A DNA stretch of 33,365 nucleotides. Origin: Acidobacteriota bacterium. GTDB lineage: Bacteria > Acidobacteriota > Blastocatellia > Pyrinomonadales > Pyrinomonadaceae. Shown here in pieces: positions 6,794 to 16,015 of the stretch (the first letter of the stretch is position 1; each line of letters starts with the position of its first letter). Under the pieces are notes generated by a model that did not search any database, was not told where the DNA came from, and saw only the letters and a program-made list of their open reading frames with translations. The DNA lies in contig JAIVJJ010000249.1 in NCBI GenBank assembly GCA_020200095.1, positions 1 through 33,365 on the forward strand. The letters run 5' to 3'. The position numbers were made by a program, and so were the translations under genes.

Positions 6794-7258
6794 AATTGCT
6801 TTCATCATCTGCCGTATCGCGCCTAGATGATACGCCGTGTGCGCAATTATCGCTATCGCTTCAGCAAGTTTGTGTTCGTCCCAATCCTCAACCGTTTGAA
6901 AGGTTTCCGCCACCAATTCATAATCGCGCCGCGTGTTTTCTATCAAAAGTTTCCATTCGGTTTCGTTGACCTTTTTAACCAGCCAGCTTTCGTCCCAATT
7001 TACCTTTTCGGTTCTACCGTTTATAAATTCAACGAGCGCAACAAGGTAAAATCTGGCGTGTTCGAGATGCGCGGCGATTGTCGCGCCGTTTTCTTCAATC
7101 GAGCGCGAAGCGGTTTCCGCTGAGAGTTTTTCTACCGTATTTAAAACGCCGACGCCGCGGTCAAGATACGCGCTTCCTTCGGGCGGAGAGCCTTCGAAAG
7201 TTTCCTTCAGCAAATCAAAAGCGGCTCTGGTAAAATCTTCTTGATTTATTGTTTTCAT
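6791..7258 (-). CDS. DinB superfamily protein
   Basis: The 155-residue helical protein fits the DinB/YfiT fold. Histidines in AAHLEHARFYL (His64, His67) and IIAHTAYHLGAIRQMM (His140, His144) make up the likely metal-binding triad. Enzymatic role and substrate are unknown. It is divergent from the methyltransferase gene, with only about 41 bp between the two starts, so the promoters must overlap or be very short. The stop codon falls inside an inverted-repeat element shared with the VOC gene spacer. Sequence differs substantially from the other DinB-like protein in the window. Confidence 0.8.
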   Translation of the reverse strand: MKTINQEDFTRAAFDLLKETFEGSPPEGSAYLDRGVGVLNTVEKLSAETASRSIEENGATIAAHLEHARFYLVALVEFINGRTEKVNWDESWLVKKVNETEWKLLIENTRRDYELVAETFQTVEDWDEHKLAEAIAIIAHTAYHLGAIRQMMKAI

Positions 7259-7299
7259 TTGTTTTTAATTTTTGTTTGTTTCAATCTGTCATTCAAATT

Positions 7300-8487
7300 A
7301 TGGCTCTCGAAAATATCAAAGAATTCATCAATGAATTTACACAAAGTTTGAACAAAGAGACTTTCGTTAAAATGACTTTAGGTAATTATCGCGGAACTGA
7401 TGAGCATTTGCAAAAATTACTCGTTCGCTTTGTCGAAACAAAAAAAGGGATGCGATTGTTTTTTCTTTACCGCTACAACACGCGCGATACGGCAAAGAAT
7501 TTTGATTTTGCCGAAAGCGTTAAAATTATCGGCGAATTACTGGGAAAAGATTTTTTTAGCGGACATCTTTTTACGATTGAGAATGATTTTCAACTCGACA
7601 TCGGCAAGAAAGGAAAATCGCGCTTGAATGCCGCAAAGCCAACTTTTAAGGAAAAACCGACGCTCGAACACAACCGCGAAAAACAGATTCTTGTTAATCC
7701 GAAGAGTTTTTATCTAAAGGCTTTGGGAATCACGACTGACCGCGGCGAAGTCCGTGACAAACAGCAGGATAAATGGAAACAAATCAATAAATTTGTCGAA
7801 ATTTTAGGTAGCCTTTTTGATAAATCAGAGTTAAAAGACCGTAAAGAATTAAAAATTGTTGATATGGGTTCAGGCAAAGGTTATCTGACATTTGCGGCTT
7901 ACGATTATTTCAAGAACACCAGAAAAATTGATGTAAAAATTACGGGCGTTGACACGAAAGAACAACTTGTCGCGGTTGGAAATGATATTGCAAAGGCGAG
8001 CGAGTTTGATGGTTTACAGTTTGTTCACGGGTTTATCGGTGATTTTGATTTGCAAAACGCAGACGTTTTGATTGCGCTGCACGCTTGCAACACGGCAACT
8101 GACGACGCGATTTTCAAAGGTATCACGGCAAAGGCGGATTTAATCGTCGTCGCGCCGTGCTGTCATCAGGAAATTCGCCCGCAGATAAAATCGCCGGAGT
8201 TTTTACGCGGAATTTTGCGGCACGGCGTTATGCTTGAACGCGAAGCCGAAACTTTAACTGACGGACTTCGCGCTTTGCTGCTTCAAAAAAGCGGTTATTC
8301 GACAAAACTTTTTGAATTCATTGCCACCGAACACACGCCAAAAAACAATATGATTGTCGGCACGCGGCACGAAAGAAAAGTTGACGTTGAAAAAATTGAT
8401 GGACAAATTCAAACAATCAAAGATTTTTACGGCATTAAAGGACAAAGATTGGAAAATCTATTGTCCGGGTCAGAAGCCTGCGTGTGA
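7300..8487 (+). CDS. SAM-dependent methyltransferase, Methyltransf_32-like
   Basis: The protein has 395 residues when started at MALENIKEF. Residues 186-195 (IVDMGSGKGY) are the SAM-binding glycine-rich motif I, and VDTKEQ around 218 gives the acidic motif II. ALHACNTATDDA (259-270) and APCCHQ (285-290) are hallmarks of the class I group that includes Methyltransf_32 and eukaryotic GSTCD/TRMT13-like proteins. The N-terminal 170 residues are an uncharacterised, lysine-rich region that could bind RNA. An RNA substrate is inference only. An upstream in-frame start at 7249 would overlap the divergent DinB gene and encode an unlikely leader, so 7300 is preferred. rpmE follows with its own promoter. 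Confidence 0.85.
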   Translation: MALENIKEFINEFTQSLNKETFVKMTLGNYRGTDEHLQKLLVRFVETKKGMRLFFLYRYNTRDTAKNFDFAESVKIIGELLGKDFFSGHLFTIENDFQLDIGKKGKSRLNAAKPTFKEKPTLEHNREKQILVNPKSFYLKALGITTDRGEVRDKQQDKWKQINKFVEILGSLFDKSELKDRKELKIVDMGSGKGYLTFAAYDYFKNTRKIDVKITGVDTKEQLVAVGNDIAKASEFDGLQFVHGFIGDFDLQNADVLIALHACNTATDDAIFKGITAKADLIVVAPCCHQEIRPQIKSPEFLRGILRHGVMLEREAETLTDGLRALLLQKSGYSTKLFEFIATEHTPKNNMIVGTRHERKVDVEKIDGQIQTIKDFYGIKGQRLENLLSGSEACV

Positions 8488-8514
8488 GTAAGAACTACCG
8501 GAAAACCTTTTAAC

Positions 8515-8544
8515 TTGACCGAACATCAAAAACACACTTATTAT
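8515..8544 (+). promoter_or_regulatory. Promoter of rpmE
   Basis: TTGACC (8515-8520) and TATTAT (8539-8544) are spaced by 18 bp, about 50 bp before the rpmE ATG. This is one of the best sigma-70-like promoters in the window and fits strong expression of a ribosomal protein. Confidence 0.6.
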
Positions 8545-8595
8545 TATAGTTTGTGATTGCAGAGCAATTTTTTAACAGTAGGAAAATATAAAACA

Positions 8596-8817
8596 ATGAA
8601 ACCAGAAATTCATCCAGATTACAACGAAATTACGGTCGCGTGCGCGTGCGGAAATTCCTTTAAAACTCGCTCGACGCAAGGCGAAAAATTACACATCGAA
8701 ATTTGTTCGGAATGTCATCCGTTTTTTACCGGAAAACAAAAATTGGTTGACACCGCCGGGCGCGTTGACCGCTTTAACAGACGTTACACACGCGGAGCAG
8801 CGCAAGAGGCGAAATAG
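8596..8817 (+). CDS. rpmE: 50S ribosomal protein L31, zinc-binding form
   Basis: The 73-residue large-subunit ribosomal protein begins [22 protein letters not shown], typical of bL31. Cysteines at 16, 18, 37 and 40 form the zinc site of the C+ (type A) form, so this copy is zinc-dependent. An upstream in-frame ATG at 8557 is unlikely because the conserved protein starts at 8596. The gene has its own promoter and is followed by the DUF1385 gene and prfA; the order rpmE - yqhQ-like - prfA recurs in several bacterial phyla. The C-terminus is short and basic. Confidence 0.97.
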   Translation: MKPEIHPDYNEITVACACGNSFKTRSTQGEKLHIEICSECHPFFTGKQKLVDTAGRVDRFNRRYTRGAAQEAK

Positions 8818-9120
8818 ATTCTCAAAAGAAAGTGGCTTCATTTTCGACATTACATTAGCCTACTAAAATTTAACGCCGACGCTTTTCCAGCGCCGTTCGC
8901 TTGAGGTGTAAAATTTTTACGCTGCTACGAAACGGCAGAAAAAGGTCGGCGTTAATTGTTTATAAAGAAATCCGAAATTAGCGCGAACAGATTTTTTCAA
9001 GTTGACTGGCAATCGGTTTTTTGAGCCAAAGGAATTGCTTTTAATAAATGTCGGTAAACTTTTCCGGCGCAATAGGGACAATGAAATGATTTCTTTTAAG
9101 GCTTTCTTCAATTTAAATTT
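8818..9120. other. 303-bp spacer between rpmE and the yqhQ-like gene
   Basis: The spacer holds one long imperfect hairpin (8870-8955, listed separately) and otherwise AT-rich sequence. I see no ORF with coding character and no convincing promoter or terminator. A TTGACT at 9002-9007 lacks a matching -10 box. Confidence 0.5.
8870..8955. repeat. Long imperfect inverted repeat, MITE-like or structured RNA
   Basis: Terminal 11-bp arms TTAACGCCGAC (8870-8880) and GTCGGCGTTAA (8945-8955) match perfectly. Pairing continues inward imperfectly through CTTTTCCAGCGCCGTT against AACGGCAGAAAAAG and then GTAAAA against TTTTAC. The whole unit is about 86 bp, lacks the 7-bp periodicity of the other spacers and encodes nothing obvious. 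Confidence 0.55.
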
Positions 9121-10299
9121 ATGAAAAACAAGCAGCGAAAAATCACTTTTTTAAACCTTTTCCTAAGCCTGCAAAAGGATTTAATCGTCGGCGGTCAAGC
9201 GGTAATGGAAGGCGTGATGATGCGCACGCCAAACGCTTATGCAATTGCGTGCCGCAAAAAAGACGGCTCGATTGTGCATACGGCTGAATTTCTGCCGAAA
9301 TGGAGCGAGATATATAAATGGCTTGATCTGCCCGTTTTGCGTGGCGGCGCGACTTTGATTCAATCAATGGCGTTGGGAATCAAAGCGTTGAATTTTTCCG
9401 CTCAAGTCGCGCAAGACGATATGGAAGCGCAAGCGGCAAAGGAAAAATCGGTCGCATTTGAGACCGAAACTGTTTTAGCTGAAGGCACGACGGATGAAAA
9501 TTTCAGGAAAGCTCCTTTCAAAGTTACAATGCCCGAAAACAAAGAAACCAAGAAAAACGCGACACAAGCCGCAGGCGCGGTTGGTTCGATAATTTTCGCG
9601 CTGTTTTTTAACGTCCTGCTTTTTGTCGTCGCGCCGCTTGTATTGACGAATGTTTTGTTTATGGCTTTAGGTTGGGCGGAAGTTCCTGCAATTATTGCAA
9701 ATTCTGGCTTATTGGAAATGGTAAAAGCATACGTCTGGGAAATCAAACCCGCCTCGTGGATTGCGTTTAACTTGATTGACGGTTTAATTCGAATGTTGTT
9801 TTTCGTCGTGATGATTTTTACGATGTCGTATTTGCGCGACATTCGCCGCATTTTTGAATATCACGGCGCGGAACACAAAACGGTTTTCACATGGGAAAAA
9901 GATTTGGATTTAACACCCGAAAACGCGCAACGACAAAGGCGTCAACATCCGCGCTGCGGAACATCGTTTTTAATGGTTGTAATGCTTGTAGCGATTGTTT
10001 TATTTTCGGTTATTAAATTTGACGCGATGTGGTTGAATTTGCTGGTGCGAATCGCTCTGATGCCTTTAGTTGCGGGACTTTCTTATGAAATCATTCGTTA
10101 CGCGGCGAAAAAAGAATCGAGCGCGGTTTTTAAATTGATGACGATTCCCGGACTCTGGCTGCAAAATATTACGACGCAAGAACCGGATGATTCGCAATTA
10201 GAAGTTGCTATCGAAGCCTTGAAAGAATCGCTGAAACTAGAGCCGACGGAAGCAGAAAGTGATCCGATGGTTCATAGAGAATTAGAAGTTGTCGTTTAA
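9121..10299 (+). CDS. DUF1385 family membrane protein, YqhQ-like
   Basis: The 392-residue protein carries the family signatures GGQAVMEGVMMR (24-35), EYHGAEHKTVF in the middle and HPRCGTSFLMVV shortly after. Several hydrophobic segments flank the central and C-terminal parts, so it is an inner-membrane protein. The family matches B. subtilis YqhQ; a biochemical role is not established as far as I know. The conserved His/Glu (HGAEH) and Cys (HPRCG) suggest a metal or catalytic site, as inference. An acidic insertion at about 95-150 (EAQAAKEKS, ETKKNATQ) separates the N-terminal motif from the membrane part. It precedes prfA by 64 bp, a neighbourhood common for this family. Confidence 0.9.
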   Translation: MKNKQRKITFLNLFLSLQKDLIVGGQAVMEGVMMRTPNAYAIACRKKDGSIVHTAEFLPKWSEIYKWLDLPVLRGGATLIQSMALGIKALNFSAQVAQDDMEAQAAKEKSVAFETETVLAEGTTDENFRKAPFKVTMPENKETKKNATQAAGAVGSIIFALFFNVLLFVVAPLVLTNVLFMALGWAEVPAIIANSGLLEMVKAYVWEIKPASWIAFNLIDGLIRMLFFVVMIFTMSYLRDIRRIFEYHGAEHKTVFTWEKDLDLTPENAQRQRRQHPRCGTSFLMVVMLVAIVLFSVIKFDAMWLNLLVRIALMPLVAGLSYEIIRYAAKKESSAVFKLMTIPGLWLQNITTQEPDDSQLEVAIEALKESLKLEPTEAESDPMVHRELEVVV

Positions 10300-10328
10300 G
10301 TTGTTTTCAGCAACGAATTTGCAAAATA

Positions 10329-10358
10329 CTGACAACTGACCACCGACTATTGACAACT
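10329..10358. repeat. Heptad direct repeat 8 upstream of prfA
   Basis: Four 7-bp units in tandem (CTGACAA CTGACCA CCGACTA TTGACAA) lie just before the prfA start. Unlike most of the other elements it has no inverted partner, so it is a single arm. It occupies the place where a Shine-Dalgarno would be expected. Confidence 0.65.
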
Positions 10359-10363
10359 ATTTT

Positions 10364-11440
10364 ATGTTAGAAAAACTCGAACAAATCGAAAAAAATTACG
10401 AAGAACTGACCACGCAACTTTCATCGCCTGACGTAATGTCCGATATTGCCGCTTACACAAAAGCGATGAAACAGCATCGCAGTTTAGGTGAAGTTGTCGA
10501 AACTTACCGTGAAGTCAAACGGATGCAGGAAGAATTAAAGGGCGCGAAGGAAATTGTTGAAATTTCCGACGACGCGGAAATGCGCGAGTTTGCCGAACTC
10601 GAAGTTGCCGAATTAGAAGAAAATCTTGCCAAAGCCGATGAAAAGCTAAAATTTTTGCTGATTCCGAAAGACCCGAACGATGAAAAAAACGTCATTCTGG
10701 AAATTCGCGCCGGAACGGGCGGCGACGAAGCGACGCTTTTCGCGGCGGAAATTTTGCGGATGTATGCGCGTTACGCCGAGCAACAAGGCTGGAAAATGGA
10801 CATTTTGGAAACTTCCGACACGGGCGTCGGCGGCATTAAAGATGCCGTCGCTATTATTGAAGGCGATAACGTTTATTCAAAAATGCGGTATGAGTCGGGC
10901 GTTCATCGCGTTCAGCGCGTTCCGCAGACCGAAACCGCCGGGCGCATTCATACTTCGGCGATTACGGTTGCCGTTTTGCCTGAAGCCGAAGAAGTTGACG
11001 TGCAGATAAATCAAAATGATTTGCGGATTGATACGTTTTGTTCGTCAGGTCCGGGCGGACAATCGGTGAATACGACATATTCGGCGGTGCGGATTACGCA
11101 TCTGCCGACTAACACAGTCGTTTCGATGCAGGATGAAAAATCGCAAATCAAAAATCGCGAAAAGGCGATGCGCGTTTTGCGTGCCAGATTGCAGGAAATC
11201 GAAGAGCAAAAACAGCATGACGCACTTGCTTCAGAAAGAAAATCAATGGTTGGAAGCGGTGACCGTTCGGAAAAAATCCGCACGTATAATTTCAAGGAAA
11301 ACCGCGTCACTGACCACCGCATCGGTCTGACCGTTCATCAACTCGAATTGGTAATGGAAGGCGCATTAGACGAGTTTATAAACGCTCTGACAACGCATTA
11401 TCAAACCGAGAAATTAAATGCCGAAACAGTAGCGGCGTAA
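10364..11440 (+). CDS. prfA: Peptide chain release factor 1
   Basis: The 358-residue protein has normal RF1 length. It recognises UAA/UAG in the ribosomal A site and triggers peptide release. The PxT tripeptide anticodon is Pro-Gln-Thr at 187-189 ([14 protein letters not shown]), rather than the SPF of RF2, so this is RF1. The GGQ catalytic motif is at 231-233 ([12 protein letters not shown]) and its glutamine is the usual target of PrmC methylation. The N-terminal coiled region (1-100) and the C-terminal helix are complete. The gene follows the DUF1385 gene with a direct heptad array between them, and no good Shine-Dalgarno is seen. No prmC is adjacent; the next gene is a histidine phosphatase. 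Confidence 0.98.
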   Translation: MLEKLEQIEKNYEELTTQLSSPDVMSDIAAYTKAMKQHRSLGEVVETYREVKRMQEELKGAKEIVEISDDAEMREFAELEVAELEENLAKADEKLKFLLIPKDPNDEKNVILEIRAGTGGDEATLFAAEILRMYARYAEQQGWKMDILETSDTGVGGIKDAVAIIEGDNVYSKMRYESGVHRVQRVPQTETAGRIHTSAITVAVLPEAEEVDVQINQNDLRIDTFCSSGPGGQSVNTTYSAVRITHLPTNTVVSMQDEKSQIKNREKAMRVLRARLQEIEEQKQHDALASERKSMVGSGDRSEKIRTYNFKENRVTDHRIGLTVHQLELVMEGALDEFINALTTHYQTEKLNAETVAA

Positions 11441-11441
11441 A

Positions 11442-11516
11442 GAATTCAAAATTAAAAATTAAGAATTAAAACTTTATATTGATTTTGCATTTTGAATTTT
11501 ACATTTTGAATTTTTG
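11442..11516. repeat. Heptad-repeat inverted element 9
   Basis: The left arm (CAAAATT AAAAATT AAGAATT AAAACTT) and the right arm (TTTGCAT TTTGAAT TTTACAT TTTGAAT) have clear 7-bp period and are roughly reverse-complementary. The element fills the whole spacer between prfA and the histidine phosphatase gene. Confidence 0.65.
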
Positions 11517-11518
11517 AG

Positions 11519-12175
11519 ATGCCTGTTACACGACTTAACCTGGTTCGACACGGACAATCTGCCGGAAATGCCGAAGGGCGTTTCGGCGGACACAGCGCGA
11601 CTCCGCTTTCCGAATTAGGTCTTCACCAGGCAAAAATTACCGCTCGAGCCTTAGCCAAAGAAAAAATTGACGTTATTTATTCGAGCGATTTGCATCGCGC
11701 CGTCCAAACTGCCGAACCGCTTGCCGAATTGTTGAATTTACCGATAATTAAAACTTCCGCTTTTCGGGAAAGAAAAGTCGGCGTTCTGGAGGGCAAGACG
11801 TTTGATGAATCGAAAGCCGAATTTCCGAAGGATTATTACGCTTTGGTCAATCGCAGCGTTCATCACGTAATAACGGGCGGCGAAAGCTACCGCCATCTGC
11901 TCAGACGCGCAACCCAAGCCTTGCACGAAATCCTTTACTCGCATAGGGGCGAAAACGTCGTAATCTTTTCACATACAGGCGCGATTTGTTTTTTAACTCT
12001 TTATTTAATCGGCGCCATCCACCCGAAGACAAAAACCACGCCCTGGCTTGTTACTTCAAACTGCGGCATCAATCGCTTTGAAATTCGCGGACGGAGCAAC
12101 ATTCGCGTTTTGGGGTTTAATGATACGCGGCATTTAGTGCAAGTTACGGGTAACGATGCTTTTGCCGCTCGCTGA
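11519..12175 (+). CDS. Histidine phosphatase family protein
   Basis: The 218-residue protein belongs to the phosphoglycerate-mutase-like branch 1 of the histidine phosphatases. The phosphohistidine motif is LVRHG with His11. Arg60 (SSDLHRAVQTAE), Glu84 (FRERKVGVLEG) and His152 (FSHTGAI) complete the catalytic pocket. Its length and FGGHSATPLSELG segment resemble cobalamin-pathway alpha-ribazole phosphatase and general phosphatases; no cobalamin genes are nearby, so the substrate is open. The ATG sits 3 nt after a heptad-repeat element and no strong Shine-Dalgarno is visible. The gene is convergent with the TonB receptor gene. Confidence 0.9.
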   Translation: MPVTRLNLVRHGQSAGNAEGRFGGHSATPLSELGLHQAKITARALAKEKIDVIYSSDLHRAVQTAEPLAELLNLPIIKTSAFRERKVGVLEGKTFDESKAEFPKDYYALVNRSVHHVITGGESYRHLLRRATQALHEILYSHRGENVVIFSHTGAICFLTLYLIGAIHPKTKTTPWLVTSNCGINRFEIRGRSNIRVLGFNDTRHLVQVTGNDAFAAR

Positions 12176-12186
12176 ATTTTATCAAT

Positions 12187-12216
12187 AAAAAAGGCTAGAG
12201 AAAAATAACTCTAGCC
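12187..12216 (-). terminator. Terminator of the TonB-dependent receptor gene
   Basis: On the minus strand the stem GGCTAGAG/CTCTAGCC (12209-12216 and 12193-12200) with an 8-nt loop is followed by six T (12187-12192). The opposite side lacks a T run, so it serves the minus-strand gene best. Confidence 0.8.
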
Positions 12217-12242
12217 ATATATTCCTCTTCTAAACAATTAGT

Positions 12243-15200
12243 TTAGAACGAGTAACGCAAACCAAACTGCATTGAACGCGGTGAACCTTGAATACTGGTA
12301 AAGATTTTACCAAAATCGGGAGATGCTGTACCAAGTTCAGGGTCTATTGGCAAACCATAGGATGAACGGGTTGCATTATCACCATTGAAGTATTGAAAGT
12401 TTTGAACATTGAATACTTCCCAGCGGACCTGAAGTTTATGGTTTTCACTCCACGGCATTTGGAAAGACTTGGAAAGCCCCAAATCTAGTGTTTGATAACC
12501 CGGCAGCCGGAAATTGTTACGTTCACCAGTTTCGCCCGGACGTGCATTGCGGAAAGCATTAAAAGCCGCCTGCGGATCCGCAAATAAATTTTGGGTGGAG
12601 CGAACCGCGCCAACCTCAATCGGCGCAATTTGTGTTCCATTTGACTGAGCATTCCAGTTGGTTGCCCATTGTTCCGCATCAAAAGGCGATGAGATAGGCA
12701 GTCCCGTATTAAACCGGTAAACGCCTGAAAGCTGCCAGCCGCCCAGGAGAGCATCAACAACCTTATTCATACCGCTAAAGAAGGCGCGATTTCTGCCAAA
12801 CGGAATCTGCAAAATAAAGTTCGCGTTGACAACGTGCCTAGCATCAAAATCAGACGGCGCATAGTTATCTTCCTGTCGAAGCGGATTCAAAATAAACTGC
12901 GATCCGTAAGAAGTACCTGTCTGCAAACCGGAAGCATCATCCATTGATTTTGAAAAAGTGTAGTTAATATCATACGACAATGTTTCCCCCAGTCTTTGCC
13001 GCAGAGAAAATACGGCGCCGTTGTAGTTCGACTTGGCAACTGTGCCGTAAGCGGAAAATGCGGCATACTGCGGATGGAAGAACATATTCGGGTAGATACC
13101 GCGGTCGTCAATTAACAACTGAACGAATGTCCAGTCGAGAATGTTAAGTCCACCACCGACAGGACCGGGTAGATTTTCCCTTGCCACTAAACGATAGATA
13201 CGCTGCGTGGAGTTCAATGCAACTCCCCCAACAGTAGAAGTGTAATTGGGAAATAGATTTTGGAAATAAGGAATTACTGGAACTTGATTGATAGGAGTAT
13301 TCGCCGCCCGCAAATCGTGCAAAATTCCCGCAGCGGTGTACCAGTCCATGCCTGATGCGGGGTCAACCAGATTATTGAGAGCCATAACGTCGCGTGTCGC
13401 AAAAAGATTGCGTGCCGCGCGACCGACATATGAGGCTTCAAAATACATTCCTTTCGGAAGCTGACGACCATACGAAACATTCCAGGTGTAATGCGTGGGT
13501 GATTTAATCGTGGCATCCAGCGAAGTTTCTATGCGCTGCGCTTGATCCGCCGGAGTCGAAAACCGCTGTGTCGGCGCGGGAATACCCGGCAGGCTGCGGA
13601 CATCCTGTCCAAACCCCGTAAAACGCGGTGCCAGGTTAGTGGTTACATTATATGTATTAGCCGCGATGGTATTTGAAGAGGTAAAGCCGATTGACGATAA
13701 ATTACTAAAGGAAACAGCTAGCTGTTGCCCGAAATAATCATTTACAATTCTGAATCCGCCACGAATGGTTGATCTATCTTCGCCGCCGAAGAGAGTTCTC
13801 AAAAATCCATCTTTAAAGCTCGGCGACCAGGCAAAAGCAATACTAGGCTGAAGATTATTCCAATCCATACTGTAAAAACCTGGTTTTTTGTGAAAAGGTC
13901 CGCCATATGTGAAATTGATAATTTCATTGTTCGGAACCCCTGTCAGAGCGCTAGCGACGCGTCGGTCAAAGACATCCCCTAATCTTTGGTCAGGAACTAT
14001 TTGATAACCGTTCTTTTCGTAAACCGGACGGCTGAGTCCGTATCGCAAACCGAGAGTTAAAGTCAGGTTACGATAAGGTTTCCAGATGTCTTGCCCGTAA
14101 ATGTCATATTCTTCGGTGGCAAAATTTCTATCGGTCGGAGTTCCCGCCGGAAGAACGCTGCCGTCAAGGTCAAAAGTAAAGTTTCCGCTGTATTGCGAGA
14201 ACCGACCGATTAAAGCTGTCGTCGTCGATTGAACAATTGAACTTTGCCCCGCGCCGATCCTATATCCGGCACCTGCGAATGCTGTATTAATAACCGCACC
14301 CGATTGTTCGTAAAACGAAGGGTTAGTAACAGCATTGTCAAATGCGTTAACGTAATCCTGGCGCTGGTTGCGGATAATCCGCACGTTTCCGCCCATTTGA
14401 ATTGTGTGATTTCCCTTTATCCAGGTAAAGTCATCGGTAATATTATGAGTCGGAGTTATTCGGCTCAGTGTATTTTGAAAGAACAACGGTTGAAAAACAA
14501 AACGGAAACTAATCTCATTGCCGTTTGTATCGCCGCCTTGCGTAAAAGCTTGCCGGGTGAAACCGTAACGGAAGTTATTGATCATATTGTTGCTGATCGT
14601 CCAGTTATGACCAGCTACAAATCCGTAAGGGTGTTCCCACAACGTCGGGGACGGCGTATCGGGGAAATAAGAAGTTTGTTGTTCAAGATCCTCTTGATAA
14701 TTACCGCGAAAGAAAAGAGATTGCCTTTCATTTATGTTGTAGTCAAAGCGGGCGATATGGGTGTTTTCATTGTCAGTTGTCGGAGCGTTAAAGCGGAATC
14801 CGCCTGTATTAACCCCGTCGCCGATACTGGTGTCATTCGCCGGATAACGTCTCGCCGCATCTGCAAGCACGGCGACTGCCGCCGGATTGATTCCTGCTTG
14901 CGGGAAAATAGTGTTAAGCTGGGCGGTACTTAATGTTATTAAACGGTTCGTTCCAGCCGGATCACCAGGGGCGGCACCAAAAAACCTTAATTGTCCTTGC
15001 CCGACATGCGCTAAAGGGACAAGCCGCACCACTGAAGCATCTTGTCTTTCTCTTTGCCCCTCATATGCATAGAAGAAAAAGAATTTATCTTTTACGATTG
15101 GACCACCAATCGAACCGCCAAAAACTTTCCGTGCTAAACTCGGACGCTCAATTCCCGCCAGATTGTTAAAAAAATCGTTGGCGGAAAAAGCAGTTGGGCG

Positions 15201-15986
15201 ATAGAAATAAAATGCTGAACCGCGCAAATTATTGGTTCCGCTTTTAGTAACCAGCGAAATCTGTGCTCCTGACGAGCGTCCTTGGTTCGCATTCGGGTTC
15301 GTTGTCGTAATGCGAAACTCTTCGACCGCTTCGGTTGTTACTCTCAAAACAGTGTTTTGAGTAGTCTGAAACTGACTGGTTCGTCCACCGGTTTGCTGGT
15401 CGTTTATGTCAACGCCGTCCAAAGTAACGTTAGCCTGGTCGCTTCTGCCGCCAGCGACGTATCCTTCTCTTGTCACACCGGGCTGCAAGGTCATCAAATC
15501 TGTAACTCTTCTCAAGTTTGATGGGAGTTCAGTTATTTGCTGGGGAACAAAGTTATTTCCGAGACTCGCGTCCTGCGTGTTAATTACCGACTCAATATTA
15601 TCGGCAGTTACATCAACTACTGCTGAAACATCTCCGGCTTGAAGCGGAATATCAACGTTAATCGGTGAATCAACCAGCGCTCGAATATCTGATTTAATAG
15701 TTTTCTTAAAGTTACTGGCTTCAACTTCGATTCGATATGTTGCCGGCGATATCGAAGGAAAATTATATTGCCCTTCATCGTTAGTGGTTACAGAGCGATT
15801 AAATCCGGTTTCGGGATTAATCACTCTAACAGTTGCTCCAGGAACACCCGCGCCGTTTTGGTCGGTTACTGTTCCGCTAATTCCGGTTGTTCCCGACTGT
15901 GCATAAACGCTTCCAGCTAAAAAAGCTGAAATAAACATCATTACCAAAATCGGAAAAACTTCTGCTTTTAGAACGCTGAGTTTCAT
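12243..15986 (-). CDS. TonB-dependent receptor with carboxypeptidase-regulatory N-domain (Oar-like)
   Basis: The 1,247-residue outer-membrane protein has a signal peptide (about 1-29, ending VYAQ). A carboxypeptidase-regulatory-like beta sandwich follows at about 33-115 (GISGTVTDQNGAGVPGATV). The plug domain (about 145-260) contains LDGVDINDQQTG and a ThrXxx-rich stretch, and the barrel runs to a terminal phenylalanine (FGLRYSF), the usual BAM signal. This architecture is abundant in Acidobacteriota and resembles Oar of Myxococcus. It probably imports or secretes a large substrate with TonB energy; the ligand is unknown. A GGAGGAG Shine-Dalgarno stands close before the ATG and a strong -10 box lies just upstream. 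It appears monocistronic. Confidence 0.93.
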   Translation of the reverse strand: MKLSVLKAEVFPILVMMFISAFLAGSVYAQSGTTGISGTVTDQNGAGVPGATVRVINPETGFNRSVTTNDEGQYNFPSISPATYRIEVEASNFKKTIKSDIRALVDSPINVDIPLQAGDVSAVVDVTADNIESVINTQDASLGNNFVPQQITELPSNLRRVTDLMTLQPGVTREGYVAGGRSDQANVTLDGVDINDQQTGGRTSQFQTTQNTVLRVTTEAVEEFRITTTNPNANQGRSSGAQISLVTKSGTNNLRGSAFYFYRPTAFSANDFFNNLAGIERPSLARKVFGGSIGGPIVKDKFFFFYAYEGQRERQDASVVRLVPLAHVGQGQLRFFGAAPGDPAGTNRLITLSTAQLNTIFPQAGINPAAVAVLADAARRYPANDTSIGDGVNTGGFRFNAPTTDNENTHIARFDYNINERQSLFFRGNYQEDLEQQTSYFPDTPSPTLWEHPYGFVAGHNWTISNNMINNFRYGFTRQAFTQGGDTNGNEISFRFVFQPLFFQNTLSRITPTHNITDDFTWIKGNHTIQMGGNVRIIRNQRQDYVNAFDNAVTNPSFYEQSGAVINTAFAGAGYRIGAGQSSIVQSTTTALIGRFSQYSGNFTFDLDGSVLPAGTPTDRNFATEEYDIYGQDIWKPYRNLTLTLGLRYGLSRPVYEKNGYQIVPDQRLGDVFDRRVASALTGVPNNEIINFTYGGPFHKKPGFYSMDWNNLQPSIAFAWSPSFKDGFLRTLFGGEDRSTIRGGFRIVNDYFGQQLAVSFSNLSSIGFTSSNTIAANTYNVTTNLAPRFTGFGQDVRSLPGIPAPTQRFSTPADQAQRIETSLDATIKSPTHYTWNVSYGRQLPKGMYFEASYVGRAARNLFATRDVMALNNLVDPASGMDWYTAAGILHDLRAANTPINQVPVIPYFQNLFPNYTSTVGGVALNSTQRIYRLVARENLPGPVGGGLNILDWTFVQLLIDDRGIYPNMFFHPQYAAFSAYGTVAKSNYNGAVFSLRQRLGETLSYDINYTFSKSMDDASGLQTGTSYGSQFILNPLRQEDNYAPSDFDARHVVNANFILQIPFGRNRAFFSGMNKVVDALLGGWQLSGVYRFNTGLPISSPFDAEQWATNWNAQSNGTQIAPIEVGAVRSTQNLFADPQAAFNAFRNARPGETGERNNFRLPGYQTLDLGLSKSFQMPWSENHKLQVRWEVFNVQNFQYFNGDNATRSSYGLPIDPELGTASPDFGKIFTSIQGSPRSMQFGLRYSF

Positions 15987-16009
15987 AACTCCTCCTTATT
16001 AGATAGAAA

Positions 16010-16015
16010 ATTATA
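16010..16015 (-). promoter_or_regulatory. -10 box of the TonB receptor promoter
   Basis: The minus strand reads TATAAT here, about 24 bp before the ATG, giving a very short leader that carries a strong Shine-Dalgarno. No clear -35 hexamer stands 16-18 bp upstream, so activator dependence is possible. Confidence 0.45.

Noticed and set aside
14244-14933. 229-codon ORF antisense to the TonB receptor
   Set aside because: It is a shadow of the receptor gene, cysteine/arginine-rich with no motif or Shine-Dalgarno.
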